Numbered from the stretch's first letter, positions 42,467-54,849 are shown. The stretch is 64,000 bases of DNA from Paenarthrobacter sp. AR 02 (GCF_021538675.1 NZ_JAJUKH010000009.1:113566-177565), one strand, 5' to 3'. Notes: a model not told the origin generated them from the sequence alone. Numbers and translations are program-made.

Positions 42467-43965
42467 CAGCTGCCTGCCGGCATCACGAAGCTGGCGCCCT
42501 GGCGGATGCCGGAGGGCCACCGCGACGTCACGGTCTTGGTCTTGGTGTAGAAGCGGAAAGCGTCGGCGCCGTGCTGGTTGAGGTCGCCGAAGCCGGAAGC
42601 CTTCCAGCCGCCGAAGGTGTAGTAGGCAATGGGCACGGGAATGGGGACGTTGATGCCCACCATGCCCACCTCGACGCGGCTGGCGAAGTCGCGCGCGGAG
42701 TCGCCGTCGCGGGTGAAAATTGCGACGCCGTTACCGAACTCGTGCTCGCTGCAGAGCCTGAGCGCTTCGTCATAGTCAGCCGCCCGCAGCACGCTGAGAA
42801 CGGGCCCGAAGATCTCTTCCTTGTAGATCTTCATGTCCTTGGTGACGTTGTCGAAGAGCGTGGGACCAACCCAGAAACCGCCGTCGTAGCCGTCCACCGT
42901 AAGGCCGCGACCATCGGTGACCAAGGTGGCGCCCTCGTCCACGCCGGACTGGATGTAGCCTTCAATCCTCTCCTTCGCGGACGCAGCCACCACGGGCCCG
43001 AAGTCCGAGTCCTTGTCCAGGCTGTGGCCAACCTTCAGGTCCTTCACGCGCTCAGTCAATTTGGCCACCAACGCATCGGCGGTTTCCTGCCCAACCGGCA
43101 CCGCAACGGAGATCGCCATGCAGCGTTCGCCTGCGGAACCGTACCCGGCACCGATCAGTGCGTCGGCTGCCATGTCCAGGTCGGCGTCGGGCATGATCAC
43201 CATGTGGTTCTTGGCCCCGCCGAAGCACTGTGCCCGCTTGCCGTGCGCCGCGGCCGTGGCGTAGATGTACTGGGCGATCGGCGTGGAGCCCACGAAGCCG
43301 ATTGCCTTCACGCGCGGATCCTCGAGCAGCGCATCTACGGCTTCCTTGTCGCCGTTGATCACGTTGAACACGCCGTTGGGCACGCCTGCTTCGCTGTACA
43401 GTTCGGCCAGGCGCAGGGGGACGGAAGGATCGCGCTCGGAGGGCTTAAGGATGAAAGCATTACCGGCTGCGAGCGCCGGGCCGGACTTCCATAGCGGGAT
43501 CATGGCCGGGAAGTTGAACGGCGTGATGCCCGCGACGACGCCCAGGGGCTGGCGGAGCGAGTGGACATCGATCCCTTGGCCGGCGTTGTCCGAGAACTCG
43601 CCTTTGAGCAGATGCGGCGCACCTGCCGAGAACTCCACGACCTCGATGCCGCGCTGGATATCACCCTTGGCGTCCGCGAACGTCTTGCCGTGCTCGGAGG
43701 ACAGGAGCTTGGCGAGCTCATCCATGTTTTCGTTGACCAGGTCCACGAACTTGAGCAGGATGCGTCCCCGGCGTTGCGGGTTCATGGCCGCCCATTCGAG
43801 CTGGCCCTTCTCGGCATTTGCGACGGCGTCGCGGACCTCGTCAGCGCTGGCCAGCGGGAGCCGGGCCTGGACTTCGCCCGTGCAGGGATCGTAGACATCG
43901 CTGAACCGGCCGGACTTCCCGTCGATCCTCTGGCCGTCTACGTAGTGTGAAAGCTCGCGCACCAT
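42466..43965 (-). CDS. mmsA: CoA-acylating methylmalonate-semialdehyde dehydrogenase
   Basis: A 499-residue aldehyde dehydrogenase of the MmsA branch: GITPFNFPAMIPLWK, CFGGAKNHMVIMPDAD, where the usual catalytic Glu of the LELGGK motif is replaced, and the catalytic Cys in GYGSAGERCMAIS. It converts methylmalonate semialdehyde to propionyl-CoA with NAD and CoA. It is the first gene of the operon, with AAAGGAG upstream and a CRP-like site at 44043. The gene order mmsA, hydrolase, mmsB, hydratase defines the distal valine pathway. An inositol-pathway IolA is an alternative, not supported by neighbours. Confidence 0.93.
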   Translation of the reverse strand: MVRELSHYVDGQRIDGKSGRFSDVYDPCTGEVQARLPLASADEVRDAVANAEKGQLEWAAMNPQRRGRILLKFVDLVNENMDELAKLLSSEHGKTFADAKGDIQRGIEVVEFSAGAPHLLKGEFSDNAGQGIDVHSLRQPLGVVAGITPFNFPAMIPLWKSGPALAAGNAFILKPSERDPSVPLRLAELYSEAGVPNGVFNVINGDKEAVDALLEDPRVKAIGFVGSTPIAQYIYATAAAHGKRAQCFGGAKNHMVIMPDADLDMAADALIGAGYGSAGERCMAISVAVPVGQETADALVAKLTERVKDLKVGHSLDKDSDFGPVVAASAKERIEGYIQSGVDEGATLVTDGRGLTVDGYDGGFWVGPTLFDNVTKDMKIYKEEIFGPVLSVLRAADYDEALRLCSEHEFGNGVAIFTRDGDSARDFASRVEVGMVGINVPIPVPIAYYTFGGWKASGFGDLNQHGADAFRFYTKTKTVTSRWPSGIRQGASFVMPAGS

Positions 43966-44042
43966 GGTGGAATGCTCCTTTGCATCGTGAATGACTGCCG
44001 TGCCGCCGGGTCTGGGACCTAGGCGGGGAACACGTGACCAAC

Positions 44043-44058
44043 TGTGATCCAGGTCATC
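44043..44058. promoter_or_regulatory. CRP/GlxR-like binding site upstream of mmsA
   Basis: TGTGATCCAGGTCATC has a perfect TGTGA arm and a 3-of-5 second arm of the TGTGA-N6-TCACA consensus. It shares GTGATCCA-N2-TCA with the site at 31703-31718. On the minus strand AGTATATT, a possible -10, lies just upstream of it, as at the other site. Confidence 0.45.
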
Positions 44059-44125
44059 TCTGAACCCGAATATACTCGGACTTCCTACTAATTTCCAGAG
44101 GGCCGTTTTCCGGGCGTGGCCGCCC

Positions 44126-45517
44126 CTAGTGGACTTCCTTCATGCCTTTGTAGGCCTCCAGCGCTTCCGCCCGGGTGGTCTTGAGATCCACGATCCCATC
44201 CGGATAGTCCGGCGTGCCGAACTCGGGAATCCAGTGGGCGATGTACTTCCCCTGGGGATCAAACTTGACGCGTTGGGCCTCCGGGTTGAAGATCCGGAAG
44301 AACGGGGAAGCGTCCGCTCCGGAGCCGGCCACCCACTGCCAGTTGGCGGGGTTCGACGCCGGGTCGGCATCCACCAGGGTGTCCCAGAACCACTGCTCCC
44401 CCAGTTGCCAATGGATGCCAAGGTTCTTCACCAGGAAGCTGGCAGCAACCATCCGGACCCTGTTGTGCATCCAGCCGGTGTGCCACAGCTGCCTCTGCCC
44501 GGCGTCAACCATGGGGAAACCGGTACGGCCCTTCTGCCAGGCGCGGAACTCCTCAGGGGCCGACTCGTGGCCCGGGTGTTTGCCGCCGCTGCCGTTGGAG
44601 CCGGGCCAGGCCCAAGGGAAGCGGTCAAATTCGGTGCGCAGGTTGGCCGTGGCCAGGTGTGGATTGTGGAAGTACTGGTGCCAGCAGAACTCCCGCCACC
44701 CCAACTCAGACGCGTAGATCGAAGCACTTTCGGAGCGCCGGGAGCCCAGCGCGTGCCACACCTGGAAGGGGCTCAGCTCACCCCAGCGCAGATACGGTGA
44801 CAGGCAGCTGCTGCCATCGGTATCGGGACGGTTGCGGCCCTCGCTGTAGTTGGAAAGTCCCTTGTCCACGAATGCCGCCAAGCGCTTGTGCCCGGCGGCG
44901 GCCCCGGGCGTCCACATCTCCGCCAGCCCTCCGGCCCAGTCGGGCTTTTTGGGCAGCAAGGACCACGATTCGAGGTCATCGTAGGCCGGCAGCTCGCCGC
45001 CGAAGCCATGGCCCTTCTGGGGAACAGCCAGGGGCTCACGGAATTCCTGCGCGGAAATCGTCCGCCAAAACGGTGTGAAGACCTTGTACTGGCCACCGGT
45101 CTTAGTGGTGACCTCCCACGGCTCGTGGAGCAGCGAGGCCTGGAAACTTGAGACGTGCAGTCCGGCCTCGCCCGCCCACGACTTGATGCCGGCGTCGACT
45201 GTTCGCTCGGCGGAACCGTAACGGCGGTTCCAGTACAACGCGCCGGCACCTATCGCCGTCGTCGTCTTCCGGACCACCTCGCCGGCCGGTCCGCGGCGCA
45301 GCAGCAAAGGAATGCCAAGGGCGGCAAGGTCCTCCTTGAGCGCTGTGAGCGAGTGATGCAGCCACCACCTCGCGGCACCACCGTGGGGGCGGATGCCGGG
45401 CGATTCTTCGTCGAGGACGTACAGCGCAACGGCTTCACCGTCGTCGACGGCGGCACGTAACGCCGGGTTGTCGGCCACACGGAGATCGTCACGGAACCAA
45501 ACGACGGAAGGCTTCAC
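44126..45517 (-). CDS. phr: Deoxyribodipyrimidine photolyase
   Basis: A 463-residue CPD photolyase/cryptochrome family flavoprotein. The N-terminal antenna domain starts VKPSVVWFRDDLRVADNPAL. The FAD domain contains SCLSPYLRWGELSP, GWREFCWHQYFHN, GRTGFPMVDAGQRQLWHTGWMHNRVRM and the C-terminal FDPQGKYIAHWIPEF. It repairs UV cyclobutane dimers using light. The GTG start at 45517 follows GAGAGG by six bases. It is a single gene. The Trp positions of the electron-transfer chain (HWQLGEQWFW, NWQWVAG) are present. Confidence 0.93.
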   Translation of the reverse strand: MKPSVVWFRDDLRVADNPALRAAVDDGEAVALYVLDEESPGIRPHGGAARWWLHHSLTALKEDLAALGIPLLLRRGPAGEVVRKTTTAIGAGALYWNRRYGSAERTVDAGIKSWAGEAGLHVSSFQASLLHEPWEVTTKTGGQYKVFTPFWRTISAQEFREPLAVPQKGHGFGGELPAYDDLESWSLLPKKPDWAGGLAEMWTPGAAAGHKRLAAFVDKGLSNYSEGRNRPDTDGSSCLSPYLRWGELSPFQVWHALGSRRSESASIYASELGWREFCWHQYFHNPHLATANLRTEFDRFPWAWPGSNGSGGKHPGHESAPEEFRAWQKGRTGFPMVDAGQRQLWHTGWMHNRVRMVAASFLVKNLGIHWQLGEQWFWDTLVDADPASNPANWQWVAGSGADASPFFRIFNPEAQRVKFDPQGKYIAHWIPEFGTPDYPDGIVDLKTTRAEALEAYKGMKEVH

Positions 45518-45550
45518 ATCTTTCCTCTCAGTGGGCGACCGGAAAATGGG

Positions 45551-45592
45551 AACAGCCCATGCCCCTATCAAATCCTAGGGGCATGGGCTGTT
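45551..45592 (-). terminator. Hairpin terminator between phr and the upstream hypothetical gene
   Basis: A perfect 17-bp stem, AACAGCCCATGCCCCTA with TAGGGGCATGGGCTGTT, around an 8-base loop. It ends transcription of the hypothetical gene before phr and lies just upstream of the phr start. Confidence 0.8.
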
Positions 45593-45610
45593 CGAGCTGT
45601 TGAGGCGGGG

Positions 45611-45952
45611 TCAGGCGATGGAAGCGACGGCTTCCTGCTCAATGACTTCCTGCACGGGAATGTCGGTGGCGGTTTCGGTCCACATAGGTACGGAGTTGAC
45701 CACGTAGTCACGTGCTGCTGCGCCAACCATGCTCATACCCGGGTAAACCCGCTGCCCGTTTTCCTTGACCTGCTTCAATCCTTCAAGGGCAACGGCTGTC
45801 TTGAATGCGGAGTCGGGAATGGGGACTTTGCGGCCGAGAACGCACCAACTGATGTACAGGCCGTAGAGTGTGTCAAAGTCCAGGCCCTTCTCAGTGTCGT
45901 CCTCGAACACCACGGAGTCGCGCAAGAATTGGCTAATTTGGGTGTCGGTCAT
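45611..45952 (-). CDS. Hypothetical protein, 113 residues
   Basis: ISQFLRDSVVFEDDTEKGLDFDTLYGLYISWCVLGRKVPIPDSAFKTAV has the look of a small helical, possibly winged-helix domain such as is appended to some phage primases, but I cannot assign it with confidence. The C-terminus is acidic (QEVIEQEAVASIA). GAGG lies upstream of the ATG and TATAGT further up is a plausible -10. It is an isolated single gene with its own terminator. Function unknown. Confidence 0.7.
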   Translation of the reverse strand: MTDTQISQFLRDSVVFEDDTEKGLDFDTLYGLYISWCVLGRKVPIPDSAFKTAVALEGLKQVKENGQRVYPGMSMVGAAARDYVVNSVPMWTETATDIPVQEVIEQEAVASIA

Positions 45953-46027
45953 TTCTTTGGGGCCTCTTCTTAGAGAAGTAAGGGCCGCCGGGCTGCATCA
46001 GCGAATGTCCTATTTGCCTACTATAGC

Positions 46028-46051
46028 CCTCTTCCGGCTGCCCGGAAGAGG
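46028..46051 (-). terminator. Hairpin after the betaine demethylase operon
   Basis: CCTCTTCCGG pairs perfectly with CCGGAAGAGG over a CTGC loop, about 70 bases after the gbcB stop and before the promoter of the hypothetical gene at 45952. Confidence 0.6.
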
Positions 46052-46120
46052 AAAGCAGATTAACTCTTGGCGTCGGGCATCCTCTGAGGGGTCATCATCG
46101 GAGCCACGAACTTGGAACGG

Positions 46121-47539
46121 TCAGGCATCAATCACCAAGTCCGATTGTGCAGTGGAGCAGCAGGGCAGGAACTTGCCGGCATCGATTTCCCTTTTCCGGA
46201 TACCGCCCTGGTGGTTCATCTCGATGTCGCCCGAGAGCTTGACCACCTTGCAGGAACCACACATGCCTTCCTTGCAATTCGCGCCGATCCTGACACCTGC
46301 GCGCTGGGCCACCTCAAGGATGTGCTCGGTCGGGTCGATCCGCACGTTGATGCCCGTGCGCATGAAGGACAACGTGAGGCTTCCCGTTCCAACCGTGTCA
46401 AAGCTCGAAGCATCAGGTGTTGCAGCCTCGGGCGCGGCACCTGCGGCGGAACCGCCGTCGTCCGCTCCGGAAGCCGCGTCCCCGGCGTCGAGGGTTTCCA
46501 GGGTGAGCCCGGACGCTTCCATCGTGCCGTCGGCATCGTATCCGGGCTCGTAGAGACCGAAGGCAGCCGGCTGGCTCTCAAAGTAGTCCTCGGCCGAATC
46601 GGCGATCTCATCCGCGATTTCCTCGGCAATGTCAGCCGCAATCGCCAGCTCTGCCTGGTACTCGAGGAGTGTCTGGCGGTCGCCGGTAAAGAATTCCATG
46701 TAAATGGACGTGTCATCGACGCCCACCTTGTTCAGGAGCTCCGTGGCTGTATTCAGGTAACCCTCCGGACCGCAGGCGTACACCTGCCTGCCGTTGGCAT
46801 CAGGGGCCACCTGGTCCAGCATGGCCGCCGTCAGCCTCCCGGTGAAGCCTTCCCAGCCGTCGGGCTTGCTGCGGTCGCCCAGGGAGTAGAAAACCCGGAT
46901 CCGCGAGTCCACGGAGGCGATATAGGCCAGCTCCCGGTGGAAGGCGAAGCCGCCAGCTTCCGCCCCGTGGTAAAGGACAACGACGTCGGCATGGCCGGGC
47001 AGCGAATGGATGGTCCGCACCATGGACATGATCGGCGTGATGCCTGCGCCGGCGGCCAGCAGCAGGTAACGGGCGCGTCGGTCGGCGTCGGGCAGGTGGA
47101 AGGCTCCCACGGGACCGAGCATCTCCAGCACTGTGCCGGGCCTGACGTTTTCATGCACCCACGGCGAAACCAGTCCACCGGCGTCGCGCTTGACGCTGAT
47201 GCTGAAGGTCCAGGGCTCGGTGGGGGAACTGGACAGCGAGTAACTGCGGTCCACCGGATCCTGGTCCTCGCCGTTCACTGGGAACGCGACGTTGACGTAC
47301 TGCCCGGCGCGGAATGCCAAGGGCGCACCATCGCAGCGTCGGAAGACGAAGGTCATGAGTCCGCCCGCTTCAGGAACGGTCTCCACGCATTCAGCCATGA
47401 ACTCCTGCGGATGCCACGGACCCAGCGCACGGGCGGCACGGGCTGGCGCCTCAGCACTTCCCATCACCCTGTTCCACGGCATCTCAAGGCCGCGGATGCG
47501 CTGTGGCTCCTGGATGGCCGTCTCAGTAAGGAGTTCCAT
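46121..47539 (-). CDS. gbcB: Glycine betaine demethylase reductase subunit, with extended acidic linker
   Basis: A 472-residue electron-transfer protein. The ferredoxin-NADP reductase-like part comes first: RAGQYVNVAFPV, DRSYSLSSSP (FAD), LLLAAGAGITPIMSMVRTI (NAD), YACGPEGYL. A C-terminal plant-type 2Fe-2S domain has NCKEGMCGSCK and a fourth Cys in LPCCSTA. Between them, residues about 290-380 form an Asp/Glu/Ala/Gly-rich stretch absent from the shorter Pseudomonas GbcB (about 366 residues). ATG 47539 overlaps the gbcA stop (TGATG). It passes electrons from NAD(P)H to the Rieske oxygenase. Confidence 0.88.
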   Translation of the reverse strand: MELLTETAIQEPQRIRGLEMPWNRVMGSAEAPARAARALGPWHPQEFMAECVETVPEAGGLMTFVFRRCDGAPLAFRAGQYVNVAFPVNGEDQDPVDRSYSLSSSPTEPWTFSISVKRDAGGLVSPWVHENVRPGTVLEMLGPVGAFHLPDADRRARYLLLAAGAGITPIMSMVRTIHSLPGHADVVVLYHGAEAGGFAFHRELAYIASVDSRIRVFYSLGDRSKPDGWEGFTGRLTAAMLDQVAPDANGRQVYACGPEGYLNTATELLNKVGVDDTSIYMEFFTGDRQTLLEYQAELAIAADIAEEIADEIADSAEDYFESQPAAFGLYEPGYDADGTMEASGLTLETLDAGDAASGADDGGSAAGAAPEAATPDASSFDTVGTGSLTLSFMRTGINVRIDPTEHILEVAQRAGVRIGANCKEGMCGSCKVVKLSGDIEMNHQGGIRKREIDAGKFLPCCSTAQSDLVIDA

Positions 47540-48843
47540 CACGCCAGGTGCTCCTGGACCCGCTGTACGTACCAGTTGATGAAGGCCTCAACCTGGTACT
47601 CGCTCTTCATGTACGGGCCGGGCTCATACGCGGGGCTGCCGGCGCCCGTCTGGCAGAGCTCCACGAACGCCTTGTCCTGCAGGTTCGTCTGCTTCCAGGT
47701 GTAGGTCAGTTTGTCCAGGTCATAATCCACGCCTTCCACGGCGTCATCCGCTACCAGCCAGGTGGTGCGGACCAGGGACTGGTGTTCGTTGATCGGGAAG
47801 ACGCCGAACGTGATCACGTGGTCGCCCAGGAAGTGGAACCAGCTGTTGGGCTGCAGGTGCATCGAGCAGCGGCCGAGCCGGAAGTCCGGAAGGTCGCCGA
47901 GCAGCTTCTTGGAGAGCCGGCGGCCGTCGGCGGAGAACGATTCGCCCTCGCCGTCCAGGGATTCGCGGGAGATGCGGATACCGGCGATACGCGTGTCCAA
48001 CTCTTCGACCACTTCATAGGGAAGGCCGTAGCGGCGGCAGCGCTCTTCCAGCGAGGACTGTGCTTCCTTGTTGCGGTCCCACACTTCCTCGAGGTGGGCC
48101 GGGATCAGGCCCTCAGTGAGGCCCCAGGTGGGGAACAGTGAGCACGCGAGTTCCGGGTGGCCGTCGCAGTGGTAGCACTCACGGTTGTTCTCCATGACGA
48201 GCTTCCAGTTGCCCTCTTCGATGATGTTCTGCTGGTAGGCAATCTTCGTCTTGGACAGATCGTGGGGCGCCAGGTAGGGCTCGAAGATCTTGGCGGTCTC
48301 GTCAAAGTCGGTGGGCGGTTCGTCGGCGATGCAAACAAAGATGAGTCCGGCCACTTCACGGCTGTGGGCGCGCTTGAGGGCGAAACAGTTCTTGTCGAAC
48401 TTGGCCTCGCCCGGGGCCGATGCGTGGATCAGGTTGCCCTCGGGCGAGTAGGTCCAGGAGTGGTAGCCGCACACCAGGTTTCCGGTAGAGCCGGTGGACT
48501 CGGTCAGGACGCGGGCGCCGCGGTGGCGGCACACGTTGTGCAGGACGTTGACGCCGCCGTCGTCGTTGCGCAGGACGATCAGGGAGTAGGGGCCGTAATC
48601 CACCGTGATGTAGTCGCCGGGCTCCGGCAGTTCGGCAACGCTACCGGCAAAGATCCAGTGCTGCCCGAAGATGGCTTCCATGTCGATCTTGAAGATCGTG
48701 GAGTCCGTGTAGAAGGGGGCGTCCAGGGAGTACCCCGGGCGGCGGAACTCGAACAGCTCCGAAATTTCAGCGAGCTGCTCGGCGGGCAAGGTGGAAACGA
48801 GTTTCCCGCGTGATTTGAGGGGTGAGTTCACTGGAGCAGTCAT
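47539..48843 (-). CDS. gbcA: Glycine betaine demethylase, Rieske oxygenase subunit
   Basis: A 434-residue Rieske non-haem iron oxygenase. The Rieske ligands are CRHRG and CGYHSW (CxH...CxxH). The mononuclear iron site is in NNRECYHCDGHPELA. It should oxidatively demethylate glycine betaine to dimethylglycine and formaldehyde. Overlap with gbcB, and the presence of dimethylglycine oxidase, formaldehyde dehydrogenase and a BCCT transporter nearby, make this assignment better than a choline- or stachydrine-specific relative. It is divergent from a LysR gene across a 168-base gap. Confidence 0.88.
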   Translation of the reverse strand: MTAPVNSPLKSRGKLVSTLPAEQLAEISELFEFRRPGYSLDAPFYTDSTIFKIDMEAIFGQHWIFAGSVAELPEPGDYITVDYGPYSLIVLRNDDGGVNVLHNVCRHRGARVLTESTGSTGNLVCGYHSWTYSPEGNLIHASAPGEAKFDKNCFALKRAHSREVAGLIFVCIADEPPTDFDETAKIFEPYLAPHDLSKTKIAYQQNIIEEGNWKLVMENNRECYHCDGHPELACSLFPTWGLTEGLIPAHLEEVWDRNKEAQSSLEERCRRYGLPYEVVEELDTRIAGIRISRESLDGEGESFSADGRRLSKKLLGDLPDFRLGRCSMHLQPNSWFHFLGDHVITFGVFPINEHQSLVRTTWLVADDAVEGVDYDLDKLTYTWKQTNLQDKAFVELCQTGAGSPAYEPGPYMKSEYQVEAFINWYVQRVQEHLA

Positions 48844-49011
48844 GGGTTTCCTCCCGGGAGGCTAAATAAGTACGTGTTTGGGGATGCCGCCGGTGCTTCT
48901 TTGCGCCGGGCGTTGTCGAAGTCTTCGTAGTACGAGATTAGGGACCATCGACCTGCAACAAAAGCGCAATATTTAGGAGATAACTCTGCACATTCGGTGC
49001 ATGATGGGTGC

Positions 49012-49944
49012 ATGATCGATCCACGGCTGATAACCCTCCGGGTTTTTGCCCGCTGCGGCACAGTTGGGGCCACCGCGGAACTCACCGGCTACTCTCCCTC
49101 CGCGGTTTCCGCCCAGCTGCGCGAGCTCCAGCGCATGCTGGGGATGCAACTGCTCACCAAGGACGGCAGGGGCGTGCGCCTGACGGCCACCGGCCGCTTC
49201 CTCGTCTCCGGCTCGGACACCCTGATCGCGGATTGGGAGAACCTGCGGGCCGCTGCCATGAAGGCCGGCGACCAGGTCCAGTCCCACTTTGGCCTCGGCG
49301 GATTTTCGACGGCGGCAGCCCAGTTGCTCGCGCCGCTGGCCGCAACGCTGCGCTCAACACGGCCCCTCCTGGAGGTGCAGGTACTGGAGGCCAACCCCTC
49401 ACGCTGCTTCGACCTGCTGGTGGCGGAGCGGATCGACCTCGCGGTCATTGTTGCCATGCAGTCCGACAACTACGGCGAGGACGATCCCCGCTTCGAGCAA
49501 ACGGTCCTGCTTGACGATCCCCTGGACGTGATCATTCCGGCAGACCACCCGTTGGCGGCCCGAGCAACGGTGACCCTGGAAGAACTGGCATCGGAGCCCT
49601 GGATCACCGAGGCGGCCGGCTCCACGTACCACTCACTGTTCACTGCGGCTTTCACGGCGGTCGGAGTGACACCACGGATCGCCCATGAGGCCGTTGAATG
49701 GGAGACCCAGATCGCGTTCGTGGGTGCGGGGCTGGGCGTCGGTCTTTTGCCCCGCCTGGCGCCGCTGCACGGTGCCGAAAATGTGGTCCGGCTACGCATC
49801 TCCGGGAAGGGAAAGCCCGCACGCCGCATCGTCGCTGCGGTGCGAAGGGGAAGCATGGGCTCGCCCCTGATCAAGGAGTCGCTGGACATCCTCCAGAGGA
49901 CGGCGCAGCGCATCCTCACAACCCGGCCCGAGGATGAGGCCTAA
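49012..49944 (+). CDS. LysR family transcriptional regulator
   Basis: A 310-residue regulator: N-terminal helix-turn-helix (LITLRVFARCGTVGATAELTGYSPSAVSAQLRELQRMLG) and a substrate-binding domain ending in GAGLGVGLLPRLAP. ATG 49012 is used; there is no strong ribosome-binding site. It is transcribed divergently from gbcAB, the classic LysR layout, so it probably controls betaine demethylation, with betaine or dimethylglycine as possible inducer (inference). In Pseudomonas this role is played by an AraC-type protein, GbdR, so the control here is of a different kind. Its stop overlaps the convergent GntR gene stop. Confidence 0.87.
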   Translation: MIDPRLITLRVFARCGTVGATAELTGYSPSAVSAQLRELQRMLGMQLLTKDGRGVRLTATGRFLVSGSDTLIADWENLRAAAMKAGDQVQSHFGLGGFSTAAAQLLAPLAATLRSTRPLLEVQVLEANPSRCFDLLVAERIDLAVIVAMQSDNYGEDDPRFEQTVLLDDPLDVIIPADHPLAARATVTLEELASEPWITEAAGSTYHSLFTAAFTAVGVTPRIAHEAVEWETQIAFVGAGLGVGLLPRLAPLHGAENVVRLRISGKGKPARRIVAAVRRGSMGSPLIKESLDILQRTAQRILTTRPEDEA

Positions 49945-50621
49945 GCCGCGAACAATGCCTGACGGACGGCGCGCTCGAATCCATTGACGTGGACCCTGGC
50001 GAGCTCGGCAGCTTCATCTTCCTTGCCGTCGATCACGGCTTTCAGGAGATCCAAATGCTCGCGGACGTGATGTTCGAGATCCGGCAAGCGGTCCAGCACC
50101 ATGCACCAGATGCGCGTCGCCAGATTGTCATAACGGATCAGGATGTCTTCCAGGTGCGGGTTCGCAGCCGCCGCGTAGATGCCCTGGTGGACGCTTGCGT
50201 CGAGCCGTAACGTCTCCACTACCGAGGCGGCGCTGACATCAAAATCCTCCACAGCCCGCATCACGCTGCGTAGTTGGTCCCGGGTGGCAGCCGACGCGAC
50301 GCGCGCCGCCCGGGCTGCGGCAAGGGGCTCCAGCTGTGCCCGGATTTCGGAGATGAAAGCAAGATCGGTTACCTCCACACGGGTGGCGAATGTTCCGCGC
50401 CGCGGGTAGGTAATCACCAGGCGGTCCAGTTCCAAGCGCTTCAGGGCTTCCCGAACAGGAGTGCGCCCGGCTTCCAGTTCCTTGGCGAGTTGCTCATCGT
50501 TGAGGATGTCCCCGGGTTTGATTTCGAGCATCAGGAGTCGATCACGCAGCCGTTCATAGGCCACATCAGCCAGCGATTTCCTGGTGGCGTCGCCGATGCT
50601 TGCAAGAGTTCCAGTTGCCAA
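49941..50621 (-). CDS. GntR family regulator, FCD subfamily
   Basis: A 226-residue regulator: winged helix SLADVAYERLRDRLLMLEIKPGDILNDEQLAKELEAGRTPVREALKRLELDRLV, then an FCD helical domain with RLDASVHQGIYAAAANPHL and a C-terminal HVREHLDLLKAVIDGKEDEAAELAR with His/Asp metal positions. I choose TTG 50621 because AAAGGAG lies eight bases before it; an upstream in-frame start at 50693 adds 24 poorly fitting residues. It is divergent from purU and likely represses the one-carbon operon through the AATATATC-containing sites in the gap. Confidence 0.85.
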   Translation of the reverse strand: MATGTLASIGDATRKSLADVAYERLRDRLLMLEIKPGDILNDEQLAKELEAGRTPVREALKRLELDRLVITYPRRGTFATRVEVTDLAFISEIRAQLEPLAAARAARVASAATRDQLRSVMRAVEDFDVSAASVVETLRLDASVHQGIYAAAANPHLEDILIRYDNLATRIWCMVLDRLPDLEHHVREHLDLLKAVIDGKEDEAAELARVHVNGFERAVRQALFAA

Positions 50622-50695
50622 CGCGCCAACTCCTTTTTCAAGAACGGGAAATCTATTGACCTGCCTTGGACACCAGTATACGCTGATTTCCAATC

Positions 50696-50730
50696 CTAAT
50701 ATATCAGTTCATGTCCCAAGAATATATCTA
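50696..50730. promoter_or_regulatory. Candidate GntR operators in the gntR-purU gap
   Basis: CTAATATATCAG (50696-50707) and AGAATATATCTA (50719-50730) share the octamer AATATATC and lie 23 bases apart, directly before the purU ribosome-binding site. A related perfect palindrome, ATTGATATATCAAT, precedes the BCCT gene at 61727. Confidence 0.5.
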
Positions 50731-50752
50731 GGCAAACATCCCAGGAGGACCC

Positions 50753-54212
<3,460 letters not shown>

Positions 54213-54222
54213 TACACGTCCC

Positions 54223-54849
54223 ATGATCAGCTCAGAAACCATTCAGGACTACCTCGCCAGGCTCGCCGCCCGCCAGCCCACACCGGGCGGCGGGGCGGCG
54301 GCCGCGCTGCACGCAGCCCAGGGGGCGGCCCTGGTTGCCATGGTGGCCAGGTACACCACGGGGGCCAAGTTCGAACAGCACGCCGAGCTCGTCGAGCGGG
54401 TCACCGCCGCAGCCGACCACTTGGCAGAAGAGGCCCTGCGCCTTGCCGACGCCGATGAACACGCCTTCCAGGCGGTCATCGACTCCTACAAACTCCCGTC
54501 GGACACGGATGAACTGAAGGCCGCACGCAAGGCAGCCATCCAGGACGCCCTGGTGCAGGCCGCCCAAACCCCTGCGCAGCTCATCAGGGTCGCCGGCGAC
54601 GTAGTGGAACTCGCCAGCGACCTCCTGGACGCGGCGAACCCCAACGTCATCAGCGATGTTGCCGCAGCAGCGGATGCAGCCCGCGCCGCAGCCACGACAG
54701 CACGCGTCAACATCGACATCAACGTGGTGGCCATCAAGCACCCCGCCGCCCGCGCCCAGCTGGCCCGGGAGACCGACGGGCTTGAAGACAAAGTGGTCCT
54801 GACGGCCGATTCCCTGGTCAAGCGCGTCCGCGAAAGGATTCTCTCGTGA
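54223..54849 (+). CDS. fchA: Methenyltetrahydrofolate cyclohydrolase (FchA/cyclodeaminase family)
   Basis: A 208-residue helical protein of the formiminotransferase-cyclodeaminase family: PTPGGGAAAALHAAQGAALVAMVARYTTG and [30 protein letters not shown]. As a stand-alone protein such members open 5,10-methenyl-THF to 10-formyl-THF or act as formimino-THF cyclodeaminases. Ten bases after dmgO and overlapping folD by four bases, it is best read as the cyclohydrolase of this pathway. That fits the loss of the catalytic lysine in the adjacent FolD. Confidence 0.85.
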   Translation: MISSETIQDYLARLAARQPTPGGGAAAALHAAQGAALVAMVARYTTGAKFEQHAELVERVTAAADHLAEEALRLADADEHAFQAVIDSYKLPSDTDELKAARKAAIQDALVQAAQTPAQLIRVAGDVVELASDLLDAANPNVISDVAAAADAARAAATTARVNIDINVVAIKHPAARAQLARETDGLEDKVVLTADSLVKRVRERILS

